A stretch of 64,000 nt of DNA from Brachionus koreanus. Its lineage: Eukaryota; Rotifera; Eurotatoria; Ploima; Brachionidae. Shown here piece after piece: positions 36,401 through 47,814 of the stretch. The stretch spans positions 1,122,966 through 1,186,965 of the forward strand of contig PJRA01000323.1 of the NCBI GenBank assembly GCA_016987375.1, given 5' to 3'. The translations under genes and the position numbers were made by a program. How positions within the stretch are numbered: position 1 is the stretch's first letter; each line of letters starts with the position of its first letter. The notes beneath the pieces are model-generated. The model was given only the letters and a program-made list of their open reading frames with translations, was not told the DNA's origin and searched no databases.

Positions 36401-39400
36401 CATGAAATAAAAACATGGCTTTTAATCGTTTTAAAAATAATAATGAATATGCACAAGAAAATTAATTTATGTAAGTGTAAATTAATTATTTTTGTTTTAG
36501 ATTAAGAAAGTTTAAATCTATAAATCTTGTTTTTCTTAATATTTTACAAAGATTTCAAACAATGTTTGGAATCTAGGCGAATCTTTCGGATTCGTTTGCA
36601 TTAAAATAGCCCCAAAACCAATCGGACTAGCATCTACCAACAAAACTGTAGATTGTTCTACGTCAAAGTAACTCCAAATTAATACCGTAGTTGTCTCCTT
36701 CAACATTTTTAGTGCCTTTTTTTGGTCTTCCGCCCATTTCATTCCTTCCCTACATCTTATAACTCGACTCTAAGGTTCGATGTTTAAGAAAAAAAAATTA
36801 AAAATCTAATAATTAAGTTTATTAAATAATACAATTAAACTATTTAACTAAAAAATAACTAAGTTAGGATGCTTTTTTTTTTTTACAAAATAACAGAATA
36901 CTAAAGTATCTCAAAGAAATTTTAAAGACTTTGGAGATCAAGAAACCCTACTTATTGGAAATTTGTTGATACAAGATAGATAAAATTTTACAATAGGAAT
37001 TGCACATGTACATTAATTGTTACAGGGTGAAAAAAAATTGATTAATAATTGAATGTTTTTATTGACTTTTTACTGATATCTAATTTTTTTTTTTTTGCTA
37101 TCAAAAATATTATTTTCATAATGACATCTAGTTTAATTCTAAAGGTATAAAAATGTGAAAATTTATATCAATATTGTTTTCGAATAGTTTTATTTAAATA
37201 AAGATTTTGTGATAAAAAATTACTATAAAAATTATTATATACAATCAAAAATTATATTTAAATAGTTCAAAAAATTATACATCCGGACCGGGGAGTTACT
37301 TTTTGTACCATTTGTAACACAAGTATATTGACGCTTTTCGCCATTTTTGATTGTTAAAAACTTGTTTCAATGCATTGTCGGCAATTTTAAAATCACGAAA
37401 AGTGCAAAAGGAAAAATAATTTTTATTTTTTCCTCTTTTCATTCTTGGAAGTTCGACATATTCATCTGCATCATTAAGTGTGCTTTCTTGATTTCTATTT
37501 GCATCTGAAAAATTGGTAGGTCGTACAAATTCATAATTTGTCGATTCCTCTAAAATTTTTTTTTAGCTTTTTTGTTATTTCTTAAAATTAATAATTTCAT
37601 GTCTATTAATTATTTTAAATAATTGAATTAAATCACCTCTCATGCGCCTAATTTTGTGATCGGTTAAGTTAAAAATGCTTTAAAAGGTAGTTCATCATAT
37701 GATCTTTTATTTGACTCTCAAGAATCACACAGACAACTTGTTAAGAACACTGGGCGGTAATTACTCTTATTAAGTCTGTTACCTTTTTTGTGTAAAGGTG
37801 TCACATTCGCCATTTTCCAAATCCAAATGAGAGGTAATTTTCCTTGTGAAAGAGAAAATTGAAATAATATTATAATTGGACTTACAAGATCCAAGGCTGC
37901 TTTTTTAGGACAATATTTTTGACAAGATCTGGACCACAAGTTTTGTTAATATTTTAAAAGATCAACTTCTTCATAACTTTGTCAAAATTCACAATTTAAT
38001 CTATATCAATCGAACAGTTATAATTAGTTATTTATTTCGTAAAAAAAAATTGATTTAATAAAAAGCATAAAAAACGAAATTTCTTACTTTATCAAAATAT
38101 ATTTACTTCTCTCCACTTTAAAAATTTGGAGATAAAAGGTTTTGTGAAATTTAGTACAATAGAACAGAACAAAATGTTTAAAATTCTTGATGAAAAAAGT
38201 TAGTTTATTTTAAAAAAATTGAAATAATCGTTCTAAAGCTAAGATAATAAAGTACCAAGAAACAAAAGCATTGGTTGATAATAATAGGGTACAGAGCTTT
38301 CACAAAGTTAAGTTTTGCTGAAGTCTAAAAATATGATCAGTAATATTTAACATCCATTTTTTGTTAATAATTTTTGAAGGTGAACCCTAAAATTTGATCG
38401 TTTAAAATTACAAATTAAGTTATGTAGACAAATATAATTTTTTTTTTGAAAATTAATTACAATTTTTTAAAAATAAAAACAAAACTATTTTTATAAAATT
38501 TATTTCTATAAAAAAAAGTATTTAAGTTAAAAATTTTTTAAATGGGGTCTAAAAATCACTCGGGTTTTCTACTGCTAAAAAAATGTAAGTATATCCAAAA
38601 CTAGTAATTCATATTTATTGTTGTTACAGCTAGTACACTTTTAATAACGAATTTTTACCTAAATTTGAAAAGTTTTTGAGTTTTAAATTCTGTTTTGCAC
38701 TAAAATTTACATCGTTTTTGAAAGCAATTATTATTAAAAACATAAAAAAAAGATATTAAAAGTAATCCTAATATTTATTTAATTTTTTAAAATAAAAAGT
38801 TTAACTTGTTTTTTATATTAAAAATTTTTTAATAAATATTTAAAAACCTTGCCTTTTTATTTGATAAACACTTAGATTTTTGATAAAAAGTAAACTTTTT
38901 CGTGATTATTTAATCTCTTTTTTAAAATTTTTTAAGATCATTTGGTTGATTTTGACATTAAAGTGAGATTTTTGTTCATATTTCTTGGTCCGATATCGCA
39001 TCAAGTGAGCTATTTAGAAATAGGCCGCTCAATTGGAACACTAATGACCAATAAAGACTTTGTTGACTGCGCATACGCAGCCAAAAGCAGAGCAGAAATA
39101 ATAAGAGGAATAGGCGCTTACACAAATAAAAGCTTGTGCTTCGTAGTTCCAGCTGGTGAGTACGACGAAGATTTATTGGCTCCACTAATTGAATGGATGA
39201 AATCAAAAATGAAACGAAAGCAGAAACAACAAATGCTCAAGCAAAGAGAAACAAAAAACGCTAATGAAACAATTCAATCAAAAACAGACTCGCTATCTTT
39301 GTCTAAACAGCCAGCAGAAAGTTTTAATCCATTTGAGAGAACGCGAAAACCTTTTGGTTGTTTGATTAATGAAATAAAGCATCGATATTCAAAGTACTTT

Positions 39401-42400
39401 AGTGACATAGCTGATGGCCTCAACCTTCACTGCATGATAGCATTTTGTTTTATTTTTACTGTTTGTTTTGCTCCAGCTTTAAGTTTTGGCGGTATTTTAG
39501 GTAAGTTATTTAAGAAAATAAATGAAAAAAATTGTTTTATATGAATTTTAAAATTGCAATATACACATCTTTAAATTTATTGATCAGTAATCAATGAAAT
39601 GAAGACAATTCTTTTCAACTAAAAAAAATTTTCTTGGAATGAAACATAAATTCATACAATTGTTCACATTAAAGTTCTGTATTTATAGCATGGTTTTTCA
39701 TTTCATGGAACTAGTTCAAACGGTATTTCACCTTGTGCCCCTTGTAAATTCCACCAAAAACACAGCATCAACATTAAGTGAAAGTGTCCTATTTTCATGT
39801 CGTTGCATTGAATAACAAAATACTAACCTAAAAGCGAGAAAGAAAAATTTTTGATTAAAATTCATTTTTTAAAAATGATGATAATATTTTAAATGCGCAA
39901 TTAAATGTTATCTCAGATTATTGAATTCATGAAGCTGGGTGACAAAGACTTTAAATGACTGCATTTTTTAGAAATTACAATTCTTTTTCAACTGTTTGGA
40001 AATCTCTGAAATATCGTCACAAATTTTTTTTTATATACGATGAAATTTAATAGGTTTTGTGAAATTTGGTATATTAATAAATTTGGTAAATTTGGTACAC
40101 AATAAAAAAATAGAACAAAAATTAATGCTAAAAAACTTAAAGCTTTTTTACTGAATGCTTTTAATTAGTTCTGTAAGTGCAACAAACTGCAACATACTTA
40201 GTTGCACCACCAGTCAAAGTCTGCTAATGATGTGCAAANNNNNNNTTAATAATAATGCAACTTTGAATGTTGCACCATGTTGCATTTACAGAACTTGCTT
40301 TTGACTTTTAAAAGAAAAGTTATAAGAATTTTCAACATTTTGTTCTGTTCTATTGTACTAAATTTCACAAAACCCCATCTTTCTGGCAGCATTTTTATCT
40401 CTCACTGTTAGAAGCTGAGTGGTTTTGAAATGAAATATTGACTGATGTCTTTTATTTTTCTTCCAAAAGCTGGTTTAATTTTGAATAAGATTTTTTCATT
40501 TAGAAATCAACAAAAAAACTTATTAAAACAATCTAATGGCTAAAATTTAAAATAAGGACTTCAAACATTTTATCTCTTTTGCAAAGTGAAGTATATTTTT
40601 TACAATTTTAGTTTTTATTTTTTGTGAAAATTTTATTAATAGATTCTGAAACTATTATAGAAAAATTTTTGAAATTTTAATTTTTTCGTTCTGATTTTTT
40701 TTATTAATTTTAAAATTAGAAATTAAAATATTTATCAAGTAATATAAAATTAGTCAATAAAAAAAAGCTGTTTGATATAAAGGTTTAAATATTACATATC
40801 TTAAGCTCTATTGCTTAGAATACAAAACAATTAAATCAAAAGAGATATAGGCTAAAAAAAAAATTCAAAAACAATTATTTCTTAAAAATTAAACCAAAGA
40901 CTTCATTCACCACCTTTTAGCAGAAAAGTATCTAAAAAGTTATTTGGCTTCTTTTTATTCGTTTTTGATATGTTTTTGTGGAAAAATTAATTCTCTATTT
41001 TTGAAGATTTTTCATTTATATTATAAAAAAAAATTTTGAGATTAAATATTGATTAATTAATCAAATAAAAAATAAAATTTATCCTTGAAATTTTATATTT
41101 TGCTATATTTTTTGTTCATTTAAAATCTAAACCAAAAAAAAAACTAAAATTTTAATCAATTAAAAAATTTTCATTTAGCTGATAAAACCGACCGAACTTT
41201 TGGAGTAAACGAAATGCTTTTGGCAACATCAATTAACGGAGTTATATTTGGTCTTTTCAGCGGACAGCCTTTAATGATTCTGGGACCTACGGGGCCATTT
41301 TTAGTTTTTGAAGAAATGTTGTATAATGTAAGATTAAGAAAACTTTGACTTTTTTTTAATATTAATTTAAGAAAATGAAAAATTTTTATATATGTTTAGT
41401 TTTGTGTGAAAATGTTTTGTATAGAATTTTTGCCGGCAAGATTTTGGGTAAAATTAAAAAATGTAAAAATTAAAAAATTTGAAAAAATTTTTGTTTCAAA
41501 AGGTTTCCTTCTGGGTTCTAGTGTTTACTGTAATAATGTTGGCGAGTGAACTTGTCTTCGTAATTCATTTTGTGACTAGATTCACTGAGGAAATATTCGC
41601 TTTTCTTATCGCAATTGTTTTTCTAGCCGATGCAATAAAGAAAATTTTTTACGTAAGCGAAATTTCAAATTGTTTCTAAATTCTAAAACAAAATTATCGA
41701 CTGTATTTTTAAAATTCAATTAAAATTTTTTTTAAGTATTTCAATCAAAACCCTATCTACAAAAGTCAACAATATTGTCAATTGTTTGAAAATTTTAATA
41801 AATCTATAAATGAAGAGTCAAGCTATAAAAATGTGTCCTGGAATTATACAAATAATTTTGAATGTAGCGCTGTTCATAATGTATATTCAGCGCAAAAAAG
41901 CGTACCTGAACCAAACATAGCTCTTATATCACTTATACTTCTAATTGGCACATGCTCAATGGCCCTATTGCTAAAAAAACTGAGACGTAGTAAATTTTTT
42001 GAAAGCAATGTAATATAAAAATTTTAAATTAATCTTAAAATAGCTGAAATTTTAATTATAAGGTTAGAAGAACTCTTAGTGATATTGGAATATTAATTTC
42101 AATAATTTTTATGATGGCTGTTGATTATTTTATTAGACAACGAACTGAGATTAATACTCAAAAATTGGACATTCCTGATGAAATAGTACCAACAAAGCAT
42201 CGAGATTGGTTCGTATCTCCTCTAGGTACCAACAGCTACTTGCCAATTTGGGTGCCTTTTATTGCCATCATTCCCGCTTTTCTTATTTTCATAGTGCTTT
42301 TTTTTGAAGTTGAACTAACTGGGTAATCTAGATTAAAATATTAGAGTTAATCAAAAAATTTTGCGTTTTTTCCTATTTGTTTTTTAATTTATCAACAAAA

Positions 42401-44014
42401 AAAAGCAAAAGTTAGCTATTCTTCAAAATATAAACCATTATGTTCTTAAGTCTTTAGTCATCTATCAGCGAATAGTTCGATTCTTCTATTGTACCATTGA
42501 CGGCTTATGAAGCCAAAGAACCCAAGACATGCTTCTTCAATTTTGTTTTGATAATCAGAAGAAAGATCCGAGCCATATGCTGGTTTCTGCTAATATGATT
42601 TAATAATAAAGTTCTACATGCAAAGCACGACCATCTGAAACCAGATAAAAGTGTTTTATAACTTGAAAATTCCACCAAACACACATTATCATCTTTTAAA
42701 TGAAAGTGTCCTATTTTCACGAATAACCATTGATTTCTTCTATCATATTTTCGAAAATAGATTTACTTTTCATCACAAGGAAAGATCTGTCTGAAAAATT
42801 GTTCATCTAGAGGATTTTTTAAGTAGTTTTCTTCAAATTTCAATGTGTCATTTATTAACAAAATCTGTCAAATCTTGAAGAACAACTCGGCAACCTCTAT
42901 TAGCTCTGTTAATCAAATTAAAGTGATGAGATGTCGTTGATTGTGATGTGTAAAGGTCTTTTAATAATTGACGATTACTAAGCTTGGGACTGTTCTCCAT
43001 TTGACATATTTCACGACTTATTGTTCTTGCTGATAGGACTTTTTTTTCCAATAAAAAGTAACAGTACCAAAATTTTGATCTAAAATTTTTATTCTATAGA
43101 ATTTTTTAGAATTAAATAAACAAATATTTAAACATATAATTTTTTGAAAAGCATTCAAATCTGTTTATTTTAGCATCTAAAATGACATATAATACAAAAA
43201 TACTAAAAAAAAATTCAAACTTTTAAAAAACGCAAAATTTTTTAACTCAACATGTTATAAAAATTTAAATTTTATTTTATTAGGATTATTCTAATAGCCA
43301 AGCATCGTAAACTAAAAAAAGGAACTGGTTTTAATCTTGATTTGCTTCTAGGCGCTCTCATGATGACTATAAACAGTCTGTTCGGCTTGCCTTGGATGTG
43401 CTCGGCCCCAGTTCGCACTCTAGCTCATTGGGCAAGTCTGTCCATTTATTCAACTTCGATCATTCCAGGTGAAAAGCCCAAGTTAATGGACGTCAAAGAG
43501 CAACGAGTCACTAGCATACTTGTGCACATTGCCATCGGCTTGTGTCTAAAAGGAAAATTTATACTCAGAGCGATACCAGTTCCAGTACTTTTCGGAATAT
43601 TTCTTTACTTTGGTATCGTTTCTTTGTCCGGTACTCAATTGTTTGATAGAATAAAATTCATTTTTATACCTTTTAAATACTGCCCAAATTTGCCTTATGC
43701 AAATGGTGTTAGACCATCCAAACGAAACGTGTACACTATTATTCAAATTATTGCTGTAATTGTCCTCATGGTCCTGAAGTCTGTTGTCAATATTTCATTT
43801 TTGTTTCCCATAGTTCTAGTTTTATTGGTACCATTGAGAAGATTTGTGTTGACTAAATTTTTCAGTCACAGAGAACTTGAATTGGTAAGAAATGAATAAA
43901 TATTGTTATCTATATTTTTCTATTTGATTTGTTTGATAGCTTGATGAAGAAAATGAAAGCCAAGAGGATGACATGGTACATGATTTTTACGAGTTAACAC
44001 ATTTGCCAATTTAA
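33425..44014 (+). CDS. SLC4 anion exchanger, copy B (5' end not found)
   Basis: Exons: 33425-33519, 33570-33628, 33683-34466, 34527-34565, 38937-39500, 41179-41327, 41400-41447, 41503-41652, 41737-42009, 42063-42322, 43284-43884, 43940-44014; all GT-AG with matching phases, about 1031 residues without the start. It carries HPGVYVELEQLEF and SRWIKYEQ, LGP and EIGRSIGTLMTN of the band-3 cytoplasmic domain, NPFERTRKPFG, FSGQPLMILGPTGP, TRFTEEIFAFLI, the transport-site Glu (42306-42308) in FFEVELTG and the anion-exchanger Arg (43414-43416) in APVRTLAH. The third extracellular loop has three NxS/T sites (NKS, NVS, NYT). The cytoplasmic part contains a His-rich run (about 34290-34333). It ends like copy A in DFYELTHLPI. 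Only the upstream phase-2 reading of the first listed exon is open, and no initiating exon is evident nearby. Confidence 0.87.
35350..35532. mobile_element. piggyBac-like MITE, 5'-truncated copy
   Basis: Interior and right end match the MITEs at 14048-14268 and 47344-47568, ending TTGGTGTTTCTAGTG then TTAA. The left terminal repeat is missing. It lies in the 4.4-kb intron of copy B. Confidence 0.7.
35590..36760 (-). mobile_element. Ty3/gypsy pol remnant (RNase H to integrase finger)
   Basis: Minus-strand blocks in pol order: GMKWAEDQKKALKMLK and TVLLVDASPIGFGAILMQ (RT/RNase H junction, 36536-36760), IGYASRSLTNDERCYVQIEK plus ECLASVWGCEKLHIYLYG (RNase H, about 36190-36300), then ELTVTDQGVVMSGEVLVL and AYKGHQGITKTKLLIRSR (integrase zinc-binding region, 35592-35840). 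Several stops. It may be the same family as the fragment at 380-745, which resumes near where this one stops. Confidence 0.8.
37300..37560 (-). other. Unassigned open stretch, transposon-like
   Basis: A minus-strand frame without start stays open for about 85 codons and includes NYEFVRPTNFSDANRN, DEYVELPRMKRGKN and IADNALKQVFNNQKWRKAS. The composition is coding-like. The W-K...Y pattern recalls the N-terminal zinc-binding part of MULE transposases, but this is a guess. It lies in the large intron of copy B, next to a LINE relic. Confidence 0.3.
37561..37940 (-). mobile_element. LINE remnant with internal deletion
   Basis: 37718-37939 reads KMANVTPLHKKGNRLNKSNY then RPV, the N-terminal reverse-transcriptase block. 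Directly beyond it, 37561-37690 is nucleotide-similar to the LINE C-terminal segment at 52800-52915 (AATAATTTC, AATTGAATTAAATCA, TCTCATG blocks). The middle of the protein is therefore missing. Confidence 0.65.
38138..38195. repeat. Single arm of the 40-kb foldback family
   Basis: GGTTTTGTGAAATTTAGTAC then AATAGAACAGAACAAAATG matches the terminal arms of the element at 40053-40374. No partner arm is found close by. Confidence 0.6.
39655..39800. repeat. Dispersed repeat family (copy 2 of 3)
   Basis: Shares the blocks CCTTGTAAATTCCACCAAA and AAAGTGTCCTATTTTCA with 3059-3380 and 42445-42850. Short and degraded. Confidence 0.45.
40053..40374. repeat. Foldback element with an assembly gap at its apex
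   Basis: The left end GGTTTTGTGAAATTTGGTA and the right end TACTAAATTTCACAAAACC are inverted copies. Inner blocks pair too (AGTTCTGTAAGTGCAACA against TGTTGCATTTACAGAACT). The gap of seven Ns (40239-40245) falls near the symmetry axis, where hairpins often defeat assembly. It lies in the intron 39501-41178 of copy B. Confidence 0.65.
42445..43060 (-). repeat. Dispersed repeat family (copy 3 of 3), longest
   Basis: Matches 3059-3380 along most of that copy. On the minus strand short open frames (71 and 67 codons) read LKDDNVCLVEFSSYKTLLS and EICQMENSPKLSNRQLLKDL, suggesting an old coding element, possibly a DNA transposon. I could not name the family. It lies within the intron 42323-43283 of copy B, which is absent from copy A. 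Confidence 0.5.
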
Positions 44015-44192
44015 TTAATGCACCTATTTTTTTTTATTTTTAAATTTAAATGTTTTATTAATTTTTTTAAAATTAGAAAAAAAAATTTTGGGAAAACTCA
44101 ATCTGACATGTAGACATTTTAAATTTCGGAAAATGCCATCGAAAACAAATCATTGATAAACTAAGAATTAATTTTGTTAGATAGATTTTTAT

Positions 44193-44198
44193 AATAAA
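44193..44198 (+). promoter_or_regulatory. Candidate poly(A) signal of SLC4 copy B
   Basis: AATAAA about 180 nt after the TAA stop (44012-44014). It is the first clear signal after the stop, but in such A+T-rich DNA it may be chance. Confidence 0.35.
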
Positions 44199-44730
44199 AT
44201 AGTTAGAATTTTTTTAGTTAAACAATTTTAAAATAAATCGTTTTAAAATAAATTTTTGCTTTTCAATCATTTTCACTATCTAATTTTAAACTAATAGAAT
44301 GATAAATGAATTGAAGCGAATGAAATTACTGCTAACTTTTATAATTAAGCTATAAATTATAAAATGTTGCGACGGTCGGCCACATGGCCTTTAAGCCGGC
44401 CTCCATTACTGGTTTTTAGTTAAATAAATTTAGTCATTTTTGAAATTTTTTTCAAAGTCAACAAAAGATTCTAAAAAATCAAATAAATTTTGGATTTTCT
44501 ATTCATCATCTTCATCTTTACATCTATCTTTACATTTTACATATATCGTCTTCCTCTTTGTAAAATATGTATGAATAAATGCCATCTAATGATCTAAATG
44601 ATCTGTCAAACAAATGCCATCTCATTCACTTTATTCGAACTTATTATTATCAATCCCATTTTATAAGCATCAAAGACAAAAGAATTTTAATATCGCATTA
44701 CTGCGTATTTTATGCACTTTCGGTGAATCG

Positions 44731-46735
44731 CCCAGAAACCAATTCCTAATTAGGATCCTGTAAGAATCCTTAAGAATTTATAAGAACAGGATTCTTGATA
44801 GGATCTATAAAAAACCTTGATAAAATTCTGAAAAAAACTCTCTTCAAAAGATTATTAACGAAAATCTAGTAGGAACCTTAGAGGAATCTTGATTCGATTC
44901 TTTTAAAAAATTTTTATGTCCAAATTCTTAGGATTCTACATGGAAATTGATTAAAACTCTTAAAAGAGTCTTTACAGAAATGAATTTAAATTGACTTATA
45001 ATATTTTAATAAAACTAATTTTGTAAACTCCCAACAAATTTATTCAACCAATAATAAATTTATTAAATCATTCAAAACATAATAAAAAAAAACAAAATAT
45101 TTTTTTGTGCAACCGTTCGGACAATAATAACCTTTTTTCTTTTACATTAAAGCATTGCAGTTTAGACATAATTTATTAGCAGTTTCAGTATTTTCTGAGA
45201 ATTTCGCTTTCTTTGAAGGGATTTCTAACTCATTACCACTTGATTCATTGAATGATTCTTGTATTACATTTTCGGTCAATTGGACACAATCAGTCGGTTG
45301 ATATTGTAAACAAGGTCTAGTTTTTTTTTGGCCCCCTTTTTTGGCTTGTTATTCAATGGAATATCCATGCCAATATTGTTAAAATTTACCATTTCTTAAA
45401 AAAATTAAATATTAGAAAATGTAAGTGCATGTGGTAAGTTTCCAATTTTCTCTGTTTATTTCAATTATACGAACTGAATTAACAAGAAGAAATCATTTCA
45501 TCGAAACTTTTCCACGGTTTGATTTCGAGAACATTTAAGTAATGTTTGGCATCATCTCGTGAAAAACTTGAATTTTGCCCACTGATTCTGATTCCAAAGC
45601 GTTAGTTGTACTTGGTAAGCCGATACAGTAGCCTTCGAACCAACCACTATTCTTATTGACCGACTGTTTTTTGAATGAGGCTAGAAAACCATCAATATTC
45701 GGATCTTTTCCTTTCCATTTTTCTTCAAATAATTGACATGCTTTTGTGAAAAATTCTTACGAAATAATTCTTGAATTGAATAAATATCATCGAAAATCGC
45801 ATTCTTCACTTGTTTATCAAAAACTCGAAAATTGCTGTCTATGTTTCGGCGAACATGAGCCCAACAATTGATTCGCTACTCCATGTTAAATGCATCCTTA
45901 AATCCGTTTTTTATTGCATCATCATTATCTGCTATCAAAATAGTAGGAGCAATTTTTACCGTTAAAATTGCTCCTACTATTTTATGGTGGCACCATAAAT
46001 TTTTTCAGTTCCCAACTGAATTGATCTAAAAAAGAAAGAAAAATCATTAAAAGTCTGACAGCTACATAAAGCTTTACCATAGGGATGAAATATTTTTGCC
46101 TTGTCAGTGTTTCCACCTGTTAAAGCAGGAAACCCAGCATATGTAAGCTTATATGTAGCGTCAGACAAAAAAAAATTAAAATTCAAAGAATACTTTAGTA
46201 ATTTTTTTGTTGTTAAAAAAACACGTATTTGTTGAGTTCCTATGGATTCATATTCAAAATAAGCCACATAAACTTCATTTTTATCTTGTGGAATTGCATT
46301 TAATTTTTCACACCATTCGACAATGTGTCTAATAGTTGGTTGAGTTGTAATTGTTTTTTGTTGCCTTAATTTGCGTGTTAAATTGTTAATTTTGTTAAGA
46401 TGGGGAGGTTGCAATCCTTCTTTAATCAATTGATTGATTATTCTTTGAGGTTTAAAACCTAGGTTATGCAATTCTTCAACTCTTTTCATTGACTCAGAAT
46501 CAAAGGTTTTTCTAGCGACTTCATTTTCAGGGTGGTTAGAATGTCCTTCCTCCGATAAAAAGCATCTACCTTTTCTTTGGTCAATTAGTTCGAGATATAA
46601 AGCTGCAAGACAACCTGAACCTATATAACGGCAATAGTATCTTAACTTATGATCCCCATCTTGTCCTTTTTTTTCCCAATATTTTTTTCCCAATTTTTTT
46701 CCTAATTAGGATCTGAGCGGGAATCGTTTTCTGGG
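44731..46735 (-). mobile_element. Degenerate MULE DNA transposon
   Basis: Ends: CCCAGAAACCAATTCCTAAT at 44731 and, inverted, CCCAGAAAACGATTCC reading down from 46735, each followed by CCTAATTAGG; they match at 13 of the first 16 positions. Inside, on the minus strand, 46693-45977 encodes a FLYWCH-like zinc finger (YYCRYIGSGCLAALYLEL ... EEGHSNH) and the start of a MULE transposase core (LSDATYKLTYAGFPALTGG, first Asp). After a stop the frame resumes with ILIADNDDAIKNGFKDAF, INCWAHVRRNIDSNFRVF and GWFEGYCIGLPSTTNALES. Internal stops and a local inverted duplication (45937-45983) show it is inactive. Confidence 0.8.
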
Positions 46736-47343
46736 TCTGCATGCATTTTTCCAGACTTGTGCAAAAGACAAACAAAAAATTCATTTTAAAGTCTTTTCAA
46801 AGTTTTTTCTTGTGAATTCTTTATTTTTGATTTAAATAAAATTTTTTTGTAAGTTTGAAATTTAGATTTAAAAATCAAATGTAAAAATAAATTAAATTTA
46901 ATTATTTGATAAACTTAAGGAATTTTTTTCTCTTTACTAAAGTTATAATCAATATATCTATTTTAAATTTAAAAAATCGATGTTTAACGATATTTTTTCT
47001 ATTTTTTTTTAAATAAAAATATTGCATTCAGTCCATTAAGTTTTTTTTTTTAATTTCTAGTCAAGCCAATCAAGTCATTCGACTTTTTGCATTTTTTTAT
47101 TTTTCTACAATTTTTTACGCCTGAACAGCATAGTCTAGAATTTTTCTTACCATAAGATTATATATTTTTATCTATAAAAAATAAAAATTTAGCTGAAAAT
47201 TCTTTGGCAATTAGAAAGAAAAATATTATTCAAAAAATTTTTAAAAAGTGATATAAATAATTAAATTCAAGGTGATTTAAAATTAATTTAAACTCTTATC
47301 AACCAGTTTCAAGCACACAAAATTTTATTATTTAGCAGTACTT
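46736..47343. other. A+T-rich intergenic stretch
   Basis: Nothing recognisable seen. Confidence 0.4.
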
Positions 47344-47568
47344 TTAACACTAGAAGCACCAAGCATTTTTTCAGGTTTTTTTAATTCATAAATATTTTAT
47401 AAAAAAACTAAAATAATTTTATAAAGTAATATCATTTTTTAAAGAAAATTTTAAAATCTACATAATTCAAAAAAGATATATTTATTTGAAAAATCCATTC
47501 AAAAGATATGAGGATTTAAAAATTTTTCAAACGAGTCAAAATGACTCGTTTGGTGCTTCTAGTGTTAA
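47344..47568. mobile_element. piggyBac-like MITE, complete copy
   Basis: TTAA then CACTAGAAGCACCA at the left and TGGTGCTTCTAGTG then TTAA at the right: perfect 14-bp inverted ends and intact TTAA duplications. An additional inner inverted pair, GACTCGTTTGGTGC and related, sits at the right end. Same family as 14048-14268, in opposite orientation. Non-coding. Confidence 0.85.
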
Positions 47569-47814
47569 TAAAAGCAAACAGTTTTTTTTGATGGTGATTT
47601 AATGCGATTCTTTTTTAAGATTTCTTAATCAAAACTTTTTCCAATTATGCAAATTATGCTTCCAAAATGATTTGAATTTCAATCCTTCTGATATTCTAAT
47701 TTAAATTTTATTGTTATTTATTTCAAAAAGCATTACAAGACAATTTAACAAGAGTTTATTTTTTAAATATTAAAAGAAAATAAAATAAATTGATTTATTT
47801 TTGTACTTAATGGT

